In this document: one piece after another, positions 15,301 through 27,100 of the stretch
How the letters are laid out: every line of letters begins with the position of its first letter
Position numbering within the stretch: the first letter of the stretch is position 1
Assembly: GCA_035048485.1 (NCBI GenBank)
Contig: CM068583.1
Location: 26,631,841-26,695,840 of the forward strand
Length of the DNA stretch: 64,000 nt
DNA from: Pteria penguin
Taxonomy: Eukaryota > Mollusca > Bivalvia > Pterioida > Pteriidae
Direction of reading: 5' to 3'
The notes under the pieces: model-generated
Database searches by the model: none
What the model was told of the DNA's origin: nothing
The model's input: only the letters and a program-made list of their open reading frames with translations
Translations under genes and position numbers: made by a program

Positions 15301-15699
15301 TTTATGAAGGTAAAACATAAACCTAATGTGAATTAAAGAACCTTTGAAAATTTCACAAATTATTGTGAAAAGACTGGAAGAAATTAAGACTTTGTACTTG
15401 TCTATCACTATCTTTTAATACCTTAGCCATGATTTGTATCACAAACTGTACAATTCAGCTATAGTAATTGATATCAAGATATTTTTTGGCAGTTGCCCTG
15501 GAGGTAGTCCTGAGTTCTCAAATATGTTAAGAGACATATATGTTTGTTGTATTTTGTTGAATAAAATGATCCTACATTTACAAAATCTAATTTGCTTATT
15601 TGATTTCTTACATTGTAGAAGTGTTTTGAAGAATTGGGACCATTTCCATTGGCAAAGATTTCTAAGATGAGAGAAGAATGTCTGAAGAAAATATATTGA
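326..15699 (+). CDS. GRTP1: GRTP1 / TBC1D6-like Rab GTPase-activating protein (10 exons)
   Basis: TBC-domain proteins stimulate GTP hydrolysis by Rab GTPases on membranes. Exons: 326-354 (predicted), 10403-10554, 10900-10946, 11507-11618, 12210-12328, 12697-12793, 13158-13221, 13722-13830, 15124-15309, 15619-15699. All junctions are GT/AG and in phase, giving 331 aa, close to the roughly 336 aa of human GRTP1. The N-terminal YGFTRGEDFD block is typical of this subfamily. The TBC catalytic set is intact: RxxxW at 74-78 (RANIW), the arginine finger IxxDxxR at 111-117 (INMDLHR) and the glutamine finger YxQ at 151-153 (YCQ). Later hallmarks are GMNFIAG (154-160) and LRIWDCLF. An alternative exon-2 acceptor at 10400 would add one residue. 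Exon 1 is the weak part: a short ATG exon with an upstream in-frame stop, a GTATGT donor and the required phase 2. Exons 2-10 are firm. An AATAAA lies at 15831. Confidence 0.93.
473..2764. mobile_element. Element with long terminal inverted repeats (about 650 bp arms)
   Basis: The left arm (473-1120) and right arm (2101-2764) are imperfect inverted complements. Both outer ends read ggtgggactaaaggccgaac. Inside, the arms share a run around 'aagatggcgcc' and 'aattgtcgaacatagagtac' (left) matching 2340-2400 on the other strand. The centre (1121-2100) has no long open frame, so the unit is non-autonomous. It could be a foldback or MULE-like DNA transposon derivative. No clear target-site duplication was found. 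It lies in predicted GRTP1 intron 1. Confidence 0.75.
2770..3800. mobile_element. Second inverted-repeat element, abutting the first
   Basis: The ends are near-perfect 24-bp inverted repeats: 2770-2793 begins ggcactgtaccagtcgccgg and 3777-3800 ends ggcaactggtacagtgcc. Related motifs recur inside, at about 2976-2995 and as two more copies of an approximately 17-bp 'ccggcaactggt'-type unit at 3745-3779. The interior codes for nothing recognisable. Only five bases separate it from the larger element at 473-2764. Confidence 0.6.
4567..4696. mobile_element. Palindromic MITE-like element
   Basis: Inverted arms of about 37 bp (tcttattttgtgttttcatg at the left end, its complement at the right end) surround a core of about 55 bp. 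The left arm reads on through 'aggaataaattacaatg'. This is the form of a non-autonomous DNA transposon. Confidence 0.65.
5364..5544. mobile_element. Palindromic MITE-like element
   Basis: The ends gaccatattccgattttgat and atcaaaaccggaatatggtc are inverted. The arms continue through 'ttttgtccgagct' and 'ggcgttgtttttcatagtga' to a short centre. Each arm is about 75 bp, so the unit would fold into a long hairpin. Confidence 0.7.
6257..6326. repeat. (AT)n microsatellite
   Basis: About 70 bp of nearly pure AT dinucleotide follow a short GT-rich lead-in. Confidence 0.95.
6590..7045. repeat. Minisatellite, about 115-bp units ('ggccataa...tttacccc' family)
   Basis: Three to four diverged units share 'gccataa', 'tttaccccttgcatgg', 'aatattt(c/g)acagaattgtt' and 'cccaagggtgtgt'. 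The same family forms the larger array at 19367-20795. It lies in predicted GRTP1 intron 1. Confidence 0.8.
7050..10399. other. Remainder of predicted GRTP1 intron 1
   Basis: No convincing exon is seen on either strand. It contains AT-rich unique-looking sequence, a short inverted repeat at about 10095-10163 (ggtcaatgac...gtcattgacc) and scattered 'aaggtca' fragments. Confidence 0.4.
14440..14765 (+). repeat. Interspersed repeat copy 1 ('ttaaccttc(a/g)ccataa' family)
   Basis: The block containing 'catatttggca(t/c)gcatactcc' and 'gccctttcaaattac' followed by 'aaggtcattgac' recurs at 42830-43215 in the same orientation. It ends in a G-rich stretch and 'cgtgtttcacc', as the other copy ends 'catgtttcaca'. 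It sits in the GRTP1 intron between 13831 and 15123. Confidence 0.75.
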
Positions 15700-15830
15700 T
15701 GAAAACAATGTCCAAAGACTAGTGCAGAAATCCAGAGATGGTGTTTAAGATTCCAGATACTGTGATAAATAATTCTCAATAATTTAAAGGGTTTATGTCT
15801 CAATATGTGTTTTGAATAGCCAAGGATTAC

Positions 15831-15836
15831 AATAAA
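15831..15836 (+). promoter_or_regulatory. Candidate GRTP1 polyadenylation signal
   Basis: This is the first AATAAA after the GRTP1 stop, about 130 bases downstream. A second AATAAA near 16513 is an alternative. Confidence 0.5.
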
Positions 15837-15839
15837 ATC

Positions 15840-18800
15840 ACTACCTTCACCTTTGACAGATCTCTTTCTAGTTGGGCCTATTTAGGTGAAATGAGGTCAC
15901 TGATACGTGCTAGTTAGAAGGAAGCACAAATTTGGTTGAGACCAGCCACAGGTGAAGGGAAGTTATGTAAACGTGTAGTAGACCTTTGTTAGTGAAGATG
16001 AAGAAATTCAGTCATTTGCATTTACATGTACACGTATTTACTTAATTTTCGATGTATCAGAAACACATTTTGCAGATTGGAAAATATTTTCTGAAAATTT
16101 GAAATTTTTATTTTGTTTTTGTTAATGATTGCCATATCTTAATGGGAAGTGCAATACATGAATTATGTGCCATCTTTTATTTTTAGATTTAAACCTATTA
16201 AAGGTTTCTTTAAATTCACTGATTTCTAATTTACCAACTAATAATGATTTTGTTACAATATGCAGTCATGTACGGTATATGTTTTTGTTATAATTCAGTA
16301 ATTGTCTCATTGAACTGATTGAAAATTTAGTGTTTAAGTACATAAATATTGAAGCTGTTATCTTAAATGTATTTCCATTCAGCATAAACAGTACAAGAAA
16401 AACAAGCATTGACTGCAAATGTTATTGGTCATATAATAAGGTTTCATTTGCAATTTTTTGCAATATATACATATTATTTTCAATTCCTTTCCAAGTATAT
16501 ATACAGGTTTTAAATAAAGTTGGAAGTTGGCAGTGATTTTTCTTTTGACTATTTTTTTTTTACATTTCAAGGTAAAACCTAATGAACGGTGAGGTTCTCT
16601 AGGTGTAGACTCGGGTAGTATTGAAGAACAAACTTTTAATCCTCTTCAGTTATATATATCGAAGTTTTTACTTATTAGTTTCATTACTATCACTCTCCAT
16701 ATATATGTGTTTTAGTTACGTTGATCTATTATTAGGCAAATACTCAACAATGCAACCTTTTAATCATGCCTAGCCTTATCAAAGAATACAGTGCCAAATA
16801 CAGTGATTTCCCCTGTTCCTGTAGTTTTTTTTTTAGATTTGATTGTTGTTGCAATACATGTCATTTATGTGTAACTAGTGATAGAGGAAAACATTTTATG
16901 TGAATAGGAGAAATGATACTGATATAAAATCTGAAAACCATGGGCAAGGTGCATGTAATGTAGACTGGTATAAAATGCTGACACTAATTTTGAACTTACT
17001 GATAACATATAGTAAGAAATGATAATGAAACTATTTATAGTTTGGGGATAAGATAACAAAACTATGTACAACACCCTTGTACAATAATAATGCTATTCAT
17101 AGTACAGAGTTGTGATAATGAATTATTTATAGTTTAGTATAGTAGACTATAATTAAATTACCTTGTATGCTTTGAATGAATATGTTTCAATCAGTTGGGA
17201 ATCAATTTCTATCACCAAATATTTTTTGTTATTTCTTTTCTTTTGTAGTTATTGAAATGTTGGATTATGGTACTTAACTCTGGTGACTGTTTTCTTAATT
17301 GTGTAGCTTATTTGATTTAAATGTACATTTTTGTAATTCATCAAACAGTTTTTACTGTATCCTTGTTGAAGCACTTAATTTTATTCTTTATCGGTTTTAA
17401 CAGTATGTTTTTGTATTTAATACTCATTTATTGATGCATATTTCAGTATCTTTGACTTTAGGTCTCGGATGTAGTGCAAACTACGTAACTTAATTGTAAT
17501 TTTGTTCTACTACCTCAGATAAAGACGCTGCAATGAAAAGTCGAAGCATTATCAAATATTTGCTTTCAAAAAATCCTAAATGAGAGTTTCCTATTAATTT
17601 TCCATGTATGATCAGTCAAATATATTCAGTGGGAAAGAAATGCATATACACATGTGATGATTTACAAATATATAAATTCTGAAATTTACACATTGATATC
17701 ATAAAAACATATGACCCTTAAATCCAGTTTGCAAGTTTTGCAAAATTTGTTTCTTTACATGTATGTTATTTATTACATTTATATATAATCAGTAAGTATA
17801 TTGGCAGTAGAGGTAGTTGATTTGTAGCAGCATATTGAAATTGAAAACAAAATGGAATACTCATAATTATTCTTTTGATCAATGAATGGTTAAGTAGTGC
17901 TTACCTGTGAGTTTGATCTATAGATATACCTGTAGATATTAAAAGAAATGGAATATATGTCCAGATTACAAGTATCACAAAGACAAACAATACAATTTCT
18001 TATGTTTACTTGGTAGTACAGTCAAGCTGCTGTAAAGACCACTTATATCAAGCAAACAATTGCAACCACCTTCCTCTGTTCTATACACAAAATGGACCTG
18101 TATAAAGAGGGCACTTGTCTTACATGACCACTTTACCACCTTCCTGTGGTATTTATTTTAAACAAGTTTGACTGTACTAGGGCGCATGAAACTGTAGGCA
18201 TGAAACTGGAAGCCCAGTCTTCTGCAAGCATTTTCACAAAGAATGATACATAATTTCTTTAAGAACGTACAAAAGAAATCCTTAAGTCATTAAAGAATCC
18301 GCACATAAAAACTTACGATTCTTTGTGAAAATGCCTGCTGGGCAATTAAGTTAAAAAAACATGCTGGGGAAGATTTTATAGATTTTGACTGGAAACTTTT
18401 TGTGTAAACATATATTAAAAACTCTAAAACATTTTCTATAGTTTCGAATATTTAGAGTTTTTTATGTGTATTGCAACGAATCAGACGCTTAATTGTGTGG
18501 ATATCAAATTATTTATACATATACATGTATTGAAGTACCTTTCTCTATATTGTATCCAAACATCATATATCATTTTGATCTCAAGCTTTTGCTCTATGGT
18601 TGAAGGTATTTTTGGTCTAATATTTTGCAAGTTTCCCTGGTGAAAGACATCTTACGTTTTATATCTCTGTTTACATGTTCATATAGTCAACACAAGATCA
18701 AACTACTCTAGTAATACTAGTCCCATGTTATTTGTAGCATATATATTGTAAATGCCTTGTTACCTTTATGATGGGTTCAAATATGTACATGTATACCTAT

Positions 18801-19366
18801 AATATTGTTTTCTTTTGTAAGAGGTATAATCTTTTATTGTTGAAAGTCATGTACCAGAAACACAAAGATTTAGAAGCATTATGTGTAAAGTTCGTTTTCT
18901 GTCTTGCATTCACTGTGGGAACAGTTTATGAGAAATGAAGATATATATTTCATAAGATGACAACATTTCAGATCAAATGTCAGAAGTCTTTCAATTCTGC
19001 TTATAATAAGAAAAGCAGAATAACTTCATATAATGTCTACCTATGGAATTATAATCAGAGATAACTTTAAACATTCCAACAAATTGCCAATAAAAGTACT
19101 TTTCCCCCTTATTATCAGTTTGGAAAAAATTAATGTTCATGTATATACATTATCTTAAAGCAAGAGTTTACATGCAAAACTATTTTTCACAAGTAATGGT
19201 GCCACTTATTTGCTCTATTTTGTTACTATATGCCTGAATAAAAAATTCACTTAAGTACAACATAAAAATCAGAACTTCAGTGTTGTGTATATTTCTCTTA
19301 AAAACTAGAGAACAGTAATAATTTACTAGAGATGATAAAAAGACTTTGGAATGTTAAATGTACAGT
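15840..19366. other. Intergenic region, GRTP1 to ATP6AP2 (first part)
   Basis: AT-rich with no supported gene. It may include a longer GRTP1 3'UTR. A palindromic element lies at 18212-18343 and is listed separately. Confidence 0.4.
18212..18343. mobile_element. Palindromic MITE-like element
   Basis: The left arm has gcccagtcttctgcaagcat then 'tttcacaaagaat'. The right arm has 'attctttgtgaaaatgcctg' then 'ctgggc'. The arms are imperfect complements of about 30 bp around a roughly 70-bp centre. Confidence 0.6.
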
Positions 19367-20795
19367 GTTAAATATGTCGGGTTAATTCAAGGTCACAACA
19401 TGCAAAGTGAGTAAATCTTTGTCCGGGCCATAACTTCTTCCCCTGTGCATGAATTTCAGTAATATTTCACAGAATAGTGTTAAATATGTCGGGTTAATTC
19501 AAGGTCACAACATGCAAAGTGAGTAAATCTTTGTCCGGGCCATAACTTCTTCCCCTGTGCATGAATTTCAGTAATATTTCACAGAATTGTTACTTACAAC
19601 CCAAGGGTGTGTCATGATCTTGATTCAAGGTCAAAGGTCAAGGTCACCACATGCAAAGTGATTAAATCCTTGTCCGGGCCATAACTTCCTCCCCTGTGCC
19701 TGGATTTCAATAATATTTCACAGAATTGTTACTAAGGACCCAAGGATATGTCATGACCTTGACACAAGGTCAAAGGTCAAGGTCACAACATGCAAAGTGA
19801 GTAAAACCTTGTCTGGGCCCTAACTTCTTCCCCTGTGCATGGATTTCAATAATATTTCACAGAATTGTTACTTAGGACCCAAGGGTGTATCATAACCTTG
19901 ACCCATGATCATAGGTGAAAGGTCACAACATGCAAAGTGAGTAAAACCTTTTCCGGGCCATAACTTCTTTCTCTGTGCATGGATTTCAATAATATTTCAC
20001 AGAATTGTTACTAAGGACTCAAGGATGTGTCATGACCTTGACCCAAGGTCATGGGTCAAAGGTCAAGGTCACAACATGCGAAGTGAGTAAAACCTTGTCT
20101 GGACTATTACTTCTTCCCTTGTACATGGATTTCAATAATATTTTACAGAATTGTTACTTAGGTCCCAAAGGTGTGTCATGATCATGTCTCAAGGTCATAG
20201 GTCAAAGGTCAAGGTCACAACATGCAATGTGAGTAGAACCTTGTCCATGCCATTACTTCTTGCCCTGTGCATGGATTTGAATAATATTTCACAAAATTGT
20301 TACTTAGGACCCAAAGGTTTGTTATGACCTTGATCCAAATCATAGATCAAAGGTCAAGGTGACAACATGCGAAATGAGTAAAACCTTGTTCAGGCCATAC
20401 CTTCTTCCCCTGTGCATGGTTTTCAATAATATTTCACAGAATTGTTACACTTGAGGCAAGGTCATAGGTCAGAGGGTCAAGGTCACAACATGCAAAGTGA
20501 GTAAAACCTTGTTCGGGCCATTGCTTCTTCCCCTGTGCATAGATTTCAATAATATTTCACAGAATTATTACGTAGCACCCAAGGGTGTGTTATGACTTTG
20601 ACTGTCAAAGGTCAAGGTCACAACATGCAAAGTGAATAAAACCTTGTTCAGGCCATAACTTATTCCCTTGTGCATGGATTTCAATAATATTTCACAGAAT
20701 TGTTACTTAGGACCCAATGGTGTGTGACTTTGAACCAAGGTCATAGGTCAAAGGTCAAGGTCACATCATGTAAAGTGAATAAAACTTTGTTACCA
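19367..20795. repeat. Tandem minisatellite array, 110-130 bp units
   Basis: About twelve units each carry 'aaggtcacaacatgcaaagt', 'gtaaaaccttgt', 'ggccataacttcttcccctg', 'aatatttcacagaattgtta' and 'gacccaaggg'. The first two units are almost identical over about 110 bp, indicating recent duplication. Later units are more diverged and add 'catgaccttgac'. This is the same family as 6590-7045. Confidence 0.92.
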
Positions 20796-22390
20796 AGATA
20801 AGATGCTTTGTAGATGCTATGTAACCCGATTACTCAAGTAAACCTCTGTTGTTTTGATGAAACTTATACAGAATGCTTAAATAGTGTAGGGGAAACCACT
20901 TTTCAGTTTTCAGCAAATTCCATTTTGCTGTTACAGAGTTATGGGACTTTGATCCCTTTATTTGGATTTCAATATTTCATAAAAGTATTACCAAAGAGAC
21001 CCATGTTTGGGGGTAATAAAACCATACATTCACATTCATCCCTTCCAAAGTAAGCGATGGGCATATAATGCCACCCTAGGCATTGCTCTTCTTCAACATT
21101 TTTTGGTGTTTTTGCCGTTTTTGGGACTTTGTTCTCAATATACAACCTTGTCCACAGTTGTTATACCCTCAGTGTGTTAAACTGGAATCAGTTTGTCAGT
21201 AGACTCTGGTTTCCGGTTCTATAGCATTATCCTTTTCACCCAGTCAAGATACCAAAGTACATACAGACTCCCTATGAGATGAAGATGATCCCTATCGAAT
21301 TTGGGGTCAAAAGATCAAAGGTCAAGTGTACTGGATATTGATATAGGTACCGGTAAATGGTTTACGAGCTCTCAAGGGTTTCCCTTTTCACTATAATGGA
21401 CATGTAGACTCCCAGTGGCACGAAGATGATTGCTATCGATTTTAAAGTCAAAAGGTCAAGTGTACAGAACATTGATAAAGTGTCATCATTTCTGGGCACT
21501 AACAATTAACTTTTTTCACTTATACATGTAGTCACTTGCACATATGGACTAACCATGGGAAGAGGGTGATCCCTATCGATTTTTGGGGTCAAAAAGTCAA
21601 ATGTACTGGACATTGCTATATGTAAATGGTTTCTAGGCTCTCACATTTTCAAAATTTGAATCTTCTTCAATTCTGTACCACAATTTCACATATACCTTTA
21701 ACCGACACCAAAGGATGCATGTGTGACAAATCCTTCAACAAAGGCTTGTCTTCTTTGGTCAACATCATCACAATACGCACATCTCTAAAGGAAAGCAATT
21801 GCACAAATTCATACTACCCACAACTTCCCCTTCTCACCTAGGGTTTTGTAATGCAATTGACCTGATCTTCACAAGGTCAAGGTCATATTCAAAGAATCAC
21901 TCTGTCAGCAGGGTGTATTTGTGTCTACCCCATGGCCATGTTGTTCTCATTTACCTTCCCACAGATTCCATTGAAATTTGATTTCTCTTCATTATCACAT
22001 AAAGGTGTTCACCTACCATTTTCATCTCTCTGGAGGCATTTTTCAACTTTTTTTTCATGTTTTTGCCATTTTCCCGACTTTTTATGCATTTATTTGTCTC
22101 TTTTTTTTTTTTTGCTTTCCACAGACTTGAACTTGTCTGGAGTTCTATGTTTTTTTAATGATTATACCTCTTTAACAGTAAGGGTTAGGGTTTTAATATG
22201 TGGTACAAATGTATATCATGATCTTGACCTAGACTCACTGTTAGTCTATGAATAAATTGGTTTTTATTCAACTTTGCTGCTGCAGGCAGTGTTTGTACAA
22301 ATCAGACAATTCTAGTTTCCCTATTCAAGCTACCTCAAAAAACATCTTGTCACTGACAAAATATTACCAAAGATACACATAGTATGTACA
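20796..22390. other. Intergenic region with diverged repeats
   Basis: Three spaced copies of a unit with 'gatgatccctatcga', 'tttggggtcaaaa' and 'tgtactggacattg' lie at about 21240-21620. The rest codes for nothing recognisable, and short open frames here show no domain or splice structure. Confidence 0.45.
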
Positions 22391-22397
22391 CAGTAAC

Positions 22398-22403
22398 TTT
22401 ATT
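22398..22403 (-). promoter_or_regulatory. Candidate ATP6AP2 polyadenylation signal
   Basis: AATAAA on the minus strand, followed on that strand by sequence typical of a cleavage region. It would give a 3'UTR of about 1.7 kb. Nearer signals may also be used. Confidence 0.35.
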
Positions 22404-24108
22404 GAAATGCTTACATCTTGTGTATAAATAACATCTTGATTACATATATATACACTAGAACTAATTTGTTCCAAATTCCAATAGTCAATACAAATAGATT
22501 CATATACATACACTGACTAGTCTTCTATTGTGAATAAATAGCCCAAAATCGTTAAAATTCTTTACTGAAATTACACTATTTTATCATTAGACTTTCGGGT
22601 TTGGTTTCTCTGAGACTTTGGTACATCTGATAAATGGAAACATGGAAGATGATGGGTAACCAATCTTTCACACATCATAGCACATTTCAGAATTCAAATC
22701 AGGATTGCCTGCACTGCAAGCCAAGTGCTTAACCACTACACAAAGTCTGCTCAAAACACCATACATTTTGAAATAGTTATGGTTTTATGCTCTCACTTTT
22801 TTAAGATTCACAAGAGTTTTAAAATCCTAAAAGTTATTACTTGTATCAAATATTGATTTTCGTAATTATTTCGTGGAATTTTCAACATAGATTACATAGC
22901 ATATAATGACAACTTGCTCAGTATGGCAAACATGGTAACAAATTTGTACATGAACGATATATTTCAAAGGATGAGACAAAAAACCAGATAACACATTCTA
23001 CATATCTTGCATGAAATGGGGAAATAACTCTTGCTATCACACACAACTATACACAGATCTTGTACACACCAGTATCACAATCACAACAGAAATGGTTATA
23101 GCACTCTTGTCCATTGTTCTAACAATGGAGAATGTACTAATACTTAAAATTAATTCTAATCCTATCAGTAATTGTTATAATATATCAAGACTTCGTGCAC
23201 AAAACTTCTACAAAATGTTTGTAGATCTTACGATCCCCAAGTGGCTCCAAGTGATTGGTAAATAAATCCTAAATACAGCATATACATGTAAGATACATCC
23301 GTAATTGCTACAATGGTCAGGATTTCTAGCAGTTGGATTTCAATCACAAATATTTAATTTTTCTAACTACCAATTCATGCACATTTCATTTTCATAAAAA
23401 ACATGTTATTCTGACCACTAGCCTTTAAATCTATAAAGTATATGAATAAGGTAAGGAAATTTAAAAACACATTGTCAGAGCAAATCTTGTATAAATCTCC
23501 TAATTTCATTGATATATTCCTTTAATAATTCAATCACAGTCTACTATATTTGTATAACGTCACCACATCTATCCCAAACTGCCTTAGGGCTTTGCACTTT
23601 TCAAAGATTTGTTCAAAGTAACATTGTTAAGATTCATACTCTGTGGCTGTGGTCCTTATGTTTAAATACTAAGTCCTACCAGACATGCCTTGCTGACTAG
23701 ACTATTTGCATCTCCATTGTACATCATATCTGATCATGTTATACCCATATCCCCAGAACAAGGGATTCAATGGAATGCATTCGTATGAACAGGGTTAAGC
23801 ATTAAATATCTACATATCACACACTTAGAAGATTTCAATTCAGCATTTCAGACGTAATGTTGCTTGATTTTCATATGATTTTGTGAAGTCTTATGAAAGG
23901 TCAACATTTACTTTTTTAAATTTTCTGGAAAAAACGAAGATATAAATAAGCATTCTTTGTTTGAAGTAGGATTAACAAAGTGCATGTGGAATGATTTTAG
24001 ATTTCCTTATGGGTAACCTGTTTTAAATTTCAAATGAATTTTCTTCTTGAGATATAAAACTAGTAGAAATAATGGAATGGAAGATTGAGCTAAGTGAGCA
24101 AGATACTA

Positions 24109-27100
24109 TCAATCTTTCTTTAGTCGTGTTGTGGTCATTCTATAAATAATACTATCCCTGCCAGGGTCCATGTTCCACATTCCATAAGCCACAACAAGGA
24201 ATACTACCAACATAATGATCATAAACCATAAGATGATGTTGAAGATGGCAGGGTAGTCTTCATCGTAATCCTTAGACAAATTTAGGGATGCCGCTTCATC
24301 CTGAAGATAAATAAGGAAATGATAATTAAATGCTCCTTAAATAATAATCCTGACATTACCATGTCATTTGAATTTGTAACTGATAAAGTTGGTATTTTTG
24401 TCTGCCAGCCAATTCACATCTATTTTAAAGACATGTTTTTGTTATGAATATAAAAGAAATACTTCCAAAATATGAAAGTTATGGTAAAAAACTTTAACCT
24501 GCTGTTCCACTAATATGGTACATGTATGCACATCATGGTATAAACTGTCACATTTCCCTAGCATGCTGATACTAATGGTTATATCCCACATCTTCTAGCA
24601 GTCTCTATAGATAACTCTTTCAAATAAAAGTGTAATTTGAACTACAATTCAGAAAATACTTACAGCATCTGTGGCTTTCAAACTCCTGACCTTTCTGATG
24701 AGAACAGCTTTCTCTGGATTAACAGTGAGAACTTCCACCACCACATTGTCTTTGTACATTTTTCGAAGGTCACTGGTTATCTGAAGATAAAAATCAACCC
24801 ACAATCAATGAAGGGTCATAGATGATATGGCTTACATAATGACCTTGAAGAGGAGCTCCATTAATCTGAGTTCCTATGATTTGACAAATCCACTTAACTG
24901 GAAAAATAGTACAGACATATAATCTGGAAATCTGCATTCTGGATCCAGAAGAAAAGTTCAGGAACCAATAAAAAATAATGATGAAATCGATGAGTAAATC
25001 CACACATTTTCTACCTCCCTATTACATTTGTAGCAAATTTACCCTTTACTTCTTTGTCTCACCATTTTATTGTTTTGTTTAAAATGCCAATATTGCAGTT
25101 ATCTGGTCACCTAAATGTGGTATATTACTTACAATAAACAGCTTGGGGCCAAATGTCATGCCAGACACCGTTATCATTGATAATTGATTTTTAACAGATC
25201 AATACAAGCTTACATAAAAGACCTTGACCTTAGACTCTAACCCACTTTTAACATTTTAACTTTGGCTATGTCTTCTGAATCAATAAGGGTAGGGTTTTGA
25301 TACTTCACACTGAAGTTCTTTATGACAAGTGCTTTCAATTGATACCATGTCTTTTGACCATGCGACCGTGACCTTGTTTCGAATTTTCCTTGCAATTTGG
25401 CCATACATGTATCATCTTTAGCAGTTTCTTGTTACTATAATATTAATATATTTTTACTCTGGAAAACTGAGATTGGAGTTAGCCAGTGTTGACTGTACAT
25501 ATTACAAGTGAAGGACAGAAGTGTTGCCTAATCAATGACTAGACTTTTAAACAAGGCATAAATATTCTGAAAAACTGACAAGAAAAACATCAAAAAACTA
25601 CTATAAACTAGAAACAAGAGAATCAGTAGAACTGATGGATGCTCCCCAAATGAAGGCTAATTGCAAAAGGGATATCTTTTTTCAAATATGTCTGTATATA
25701 TAAATAATAATATAGTTTTATAAAGCAAAAAATATGCGAGGGCAGCCAGGATGTATTAGAGGCGTAATTTATTTTTTTTATCTATCTACCAATTAAGTTA
25801 CATATTGATATATCTTACTGATTTTGTGTTATGCTCCGGACAAAATTTAAGTATGAAAAATAACAAAGGGCAATAACTCCTAAATTATGCAAGATACAGT
25901 TACGGTTCTTGCACACTTAAGTATGAAATATAACAAAGGGCAATAACTCCTAAATTATGCAAGACAAAGTTATGATTCTTGCACACTGCTTTTCTCCACA
26001 TAAAGATCTAACTACCAATAAAGTTTCATATTGATATCTCTTATAGTTTTTGTGTTATGCTCCGGACAAATTTTAAGTATGAAAAATAACAAAGGGCAAT
26101 AACTCCTAAATTATGCAAGATAGAGTTACGGTTCTTGTACACTGCACTTCTCCTTATAGAGATCTATCTACCAATTACGTTTCATATTGATATCTCTTAT
26201 AGTTTTTGTGTTATGCTCTGGACAAAATTTAAGTATGAAAAATAACAAAGGGCAATAACTCCTAAATTATGCAAGATAGAGTTACATTTCTTGCATACTG
26301 CACTTCTCCTCATAGAGATCTTATCTACCAATAAAGTTTCATATTGATATCTCTTACAATTTTTGTGTTATGCTCCAGACAAAATTTAAGTATGAAAAAT
26401 AACAAAGGGCAATAACTCCTAAATTACACAAGATAGAGTTACAGTTCTTGCACAATGCACTTCTCCTCATTGAGATCTATCTACCTAAGAAGTTTCTTGT
26501 TGATACCTCTCTTGGTTTTTGTGTTACGCTCCGGACAAAATTCGGACGGATGGACGTACGAACAAACAGACAGATGAACGGACAGACAAAGCGGCGACTA
26601 TATAGCTTGAAAAGCAGCTATGTTAAGACTCTGTAAAACATTTATAAAGAGGACACTTAACCTTTCCCATGAAGTCTGAAATGAGCTGCTGTGCATCAGT
26701 CACTTCTTGAGAATTACCACCGTGCTTGTTAGCAATGTCCTGTAGTCCTGTCACCATGAAGGAAAATGAATCAGGGGTTTTGGTCTTCAACATCTCTGGT
26801 TTGCCAGATACCTAAGAACAAGAATATACTATTTAATAATTTATATACTCAAATCTTTATCAACAAGCAATTTACTTGTGTTAAGAGTGATAAATGTTCT
26901 TAAAAAAGGTATCTGTTTATTAGTATGTAATTAACTGTAAATATTGAATATCTGTTACAAAAGACCTAACTAAGAAATCTTAAAGAAATATAAATTTTTA
27001 ATTTGCAGAAAGCGTTTATATTATTGAACATATATTTTTATTTATGAAGTACAATAATCTGTATTGTTGAAGAAATTCTTATGGTAACATTTCCATAAAT

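Noticed and set aside
21626..22255. Three overlapping plus-strand frames of 60-107 codons
   Set aside because: They lie in repeat-derived intergenic sequence, with no domain and no splice support.
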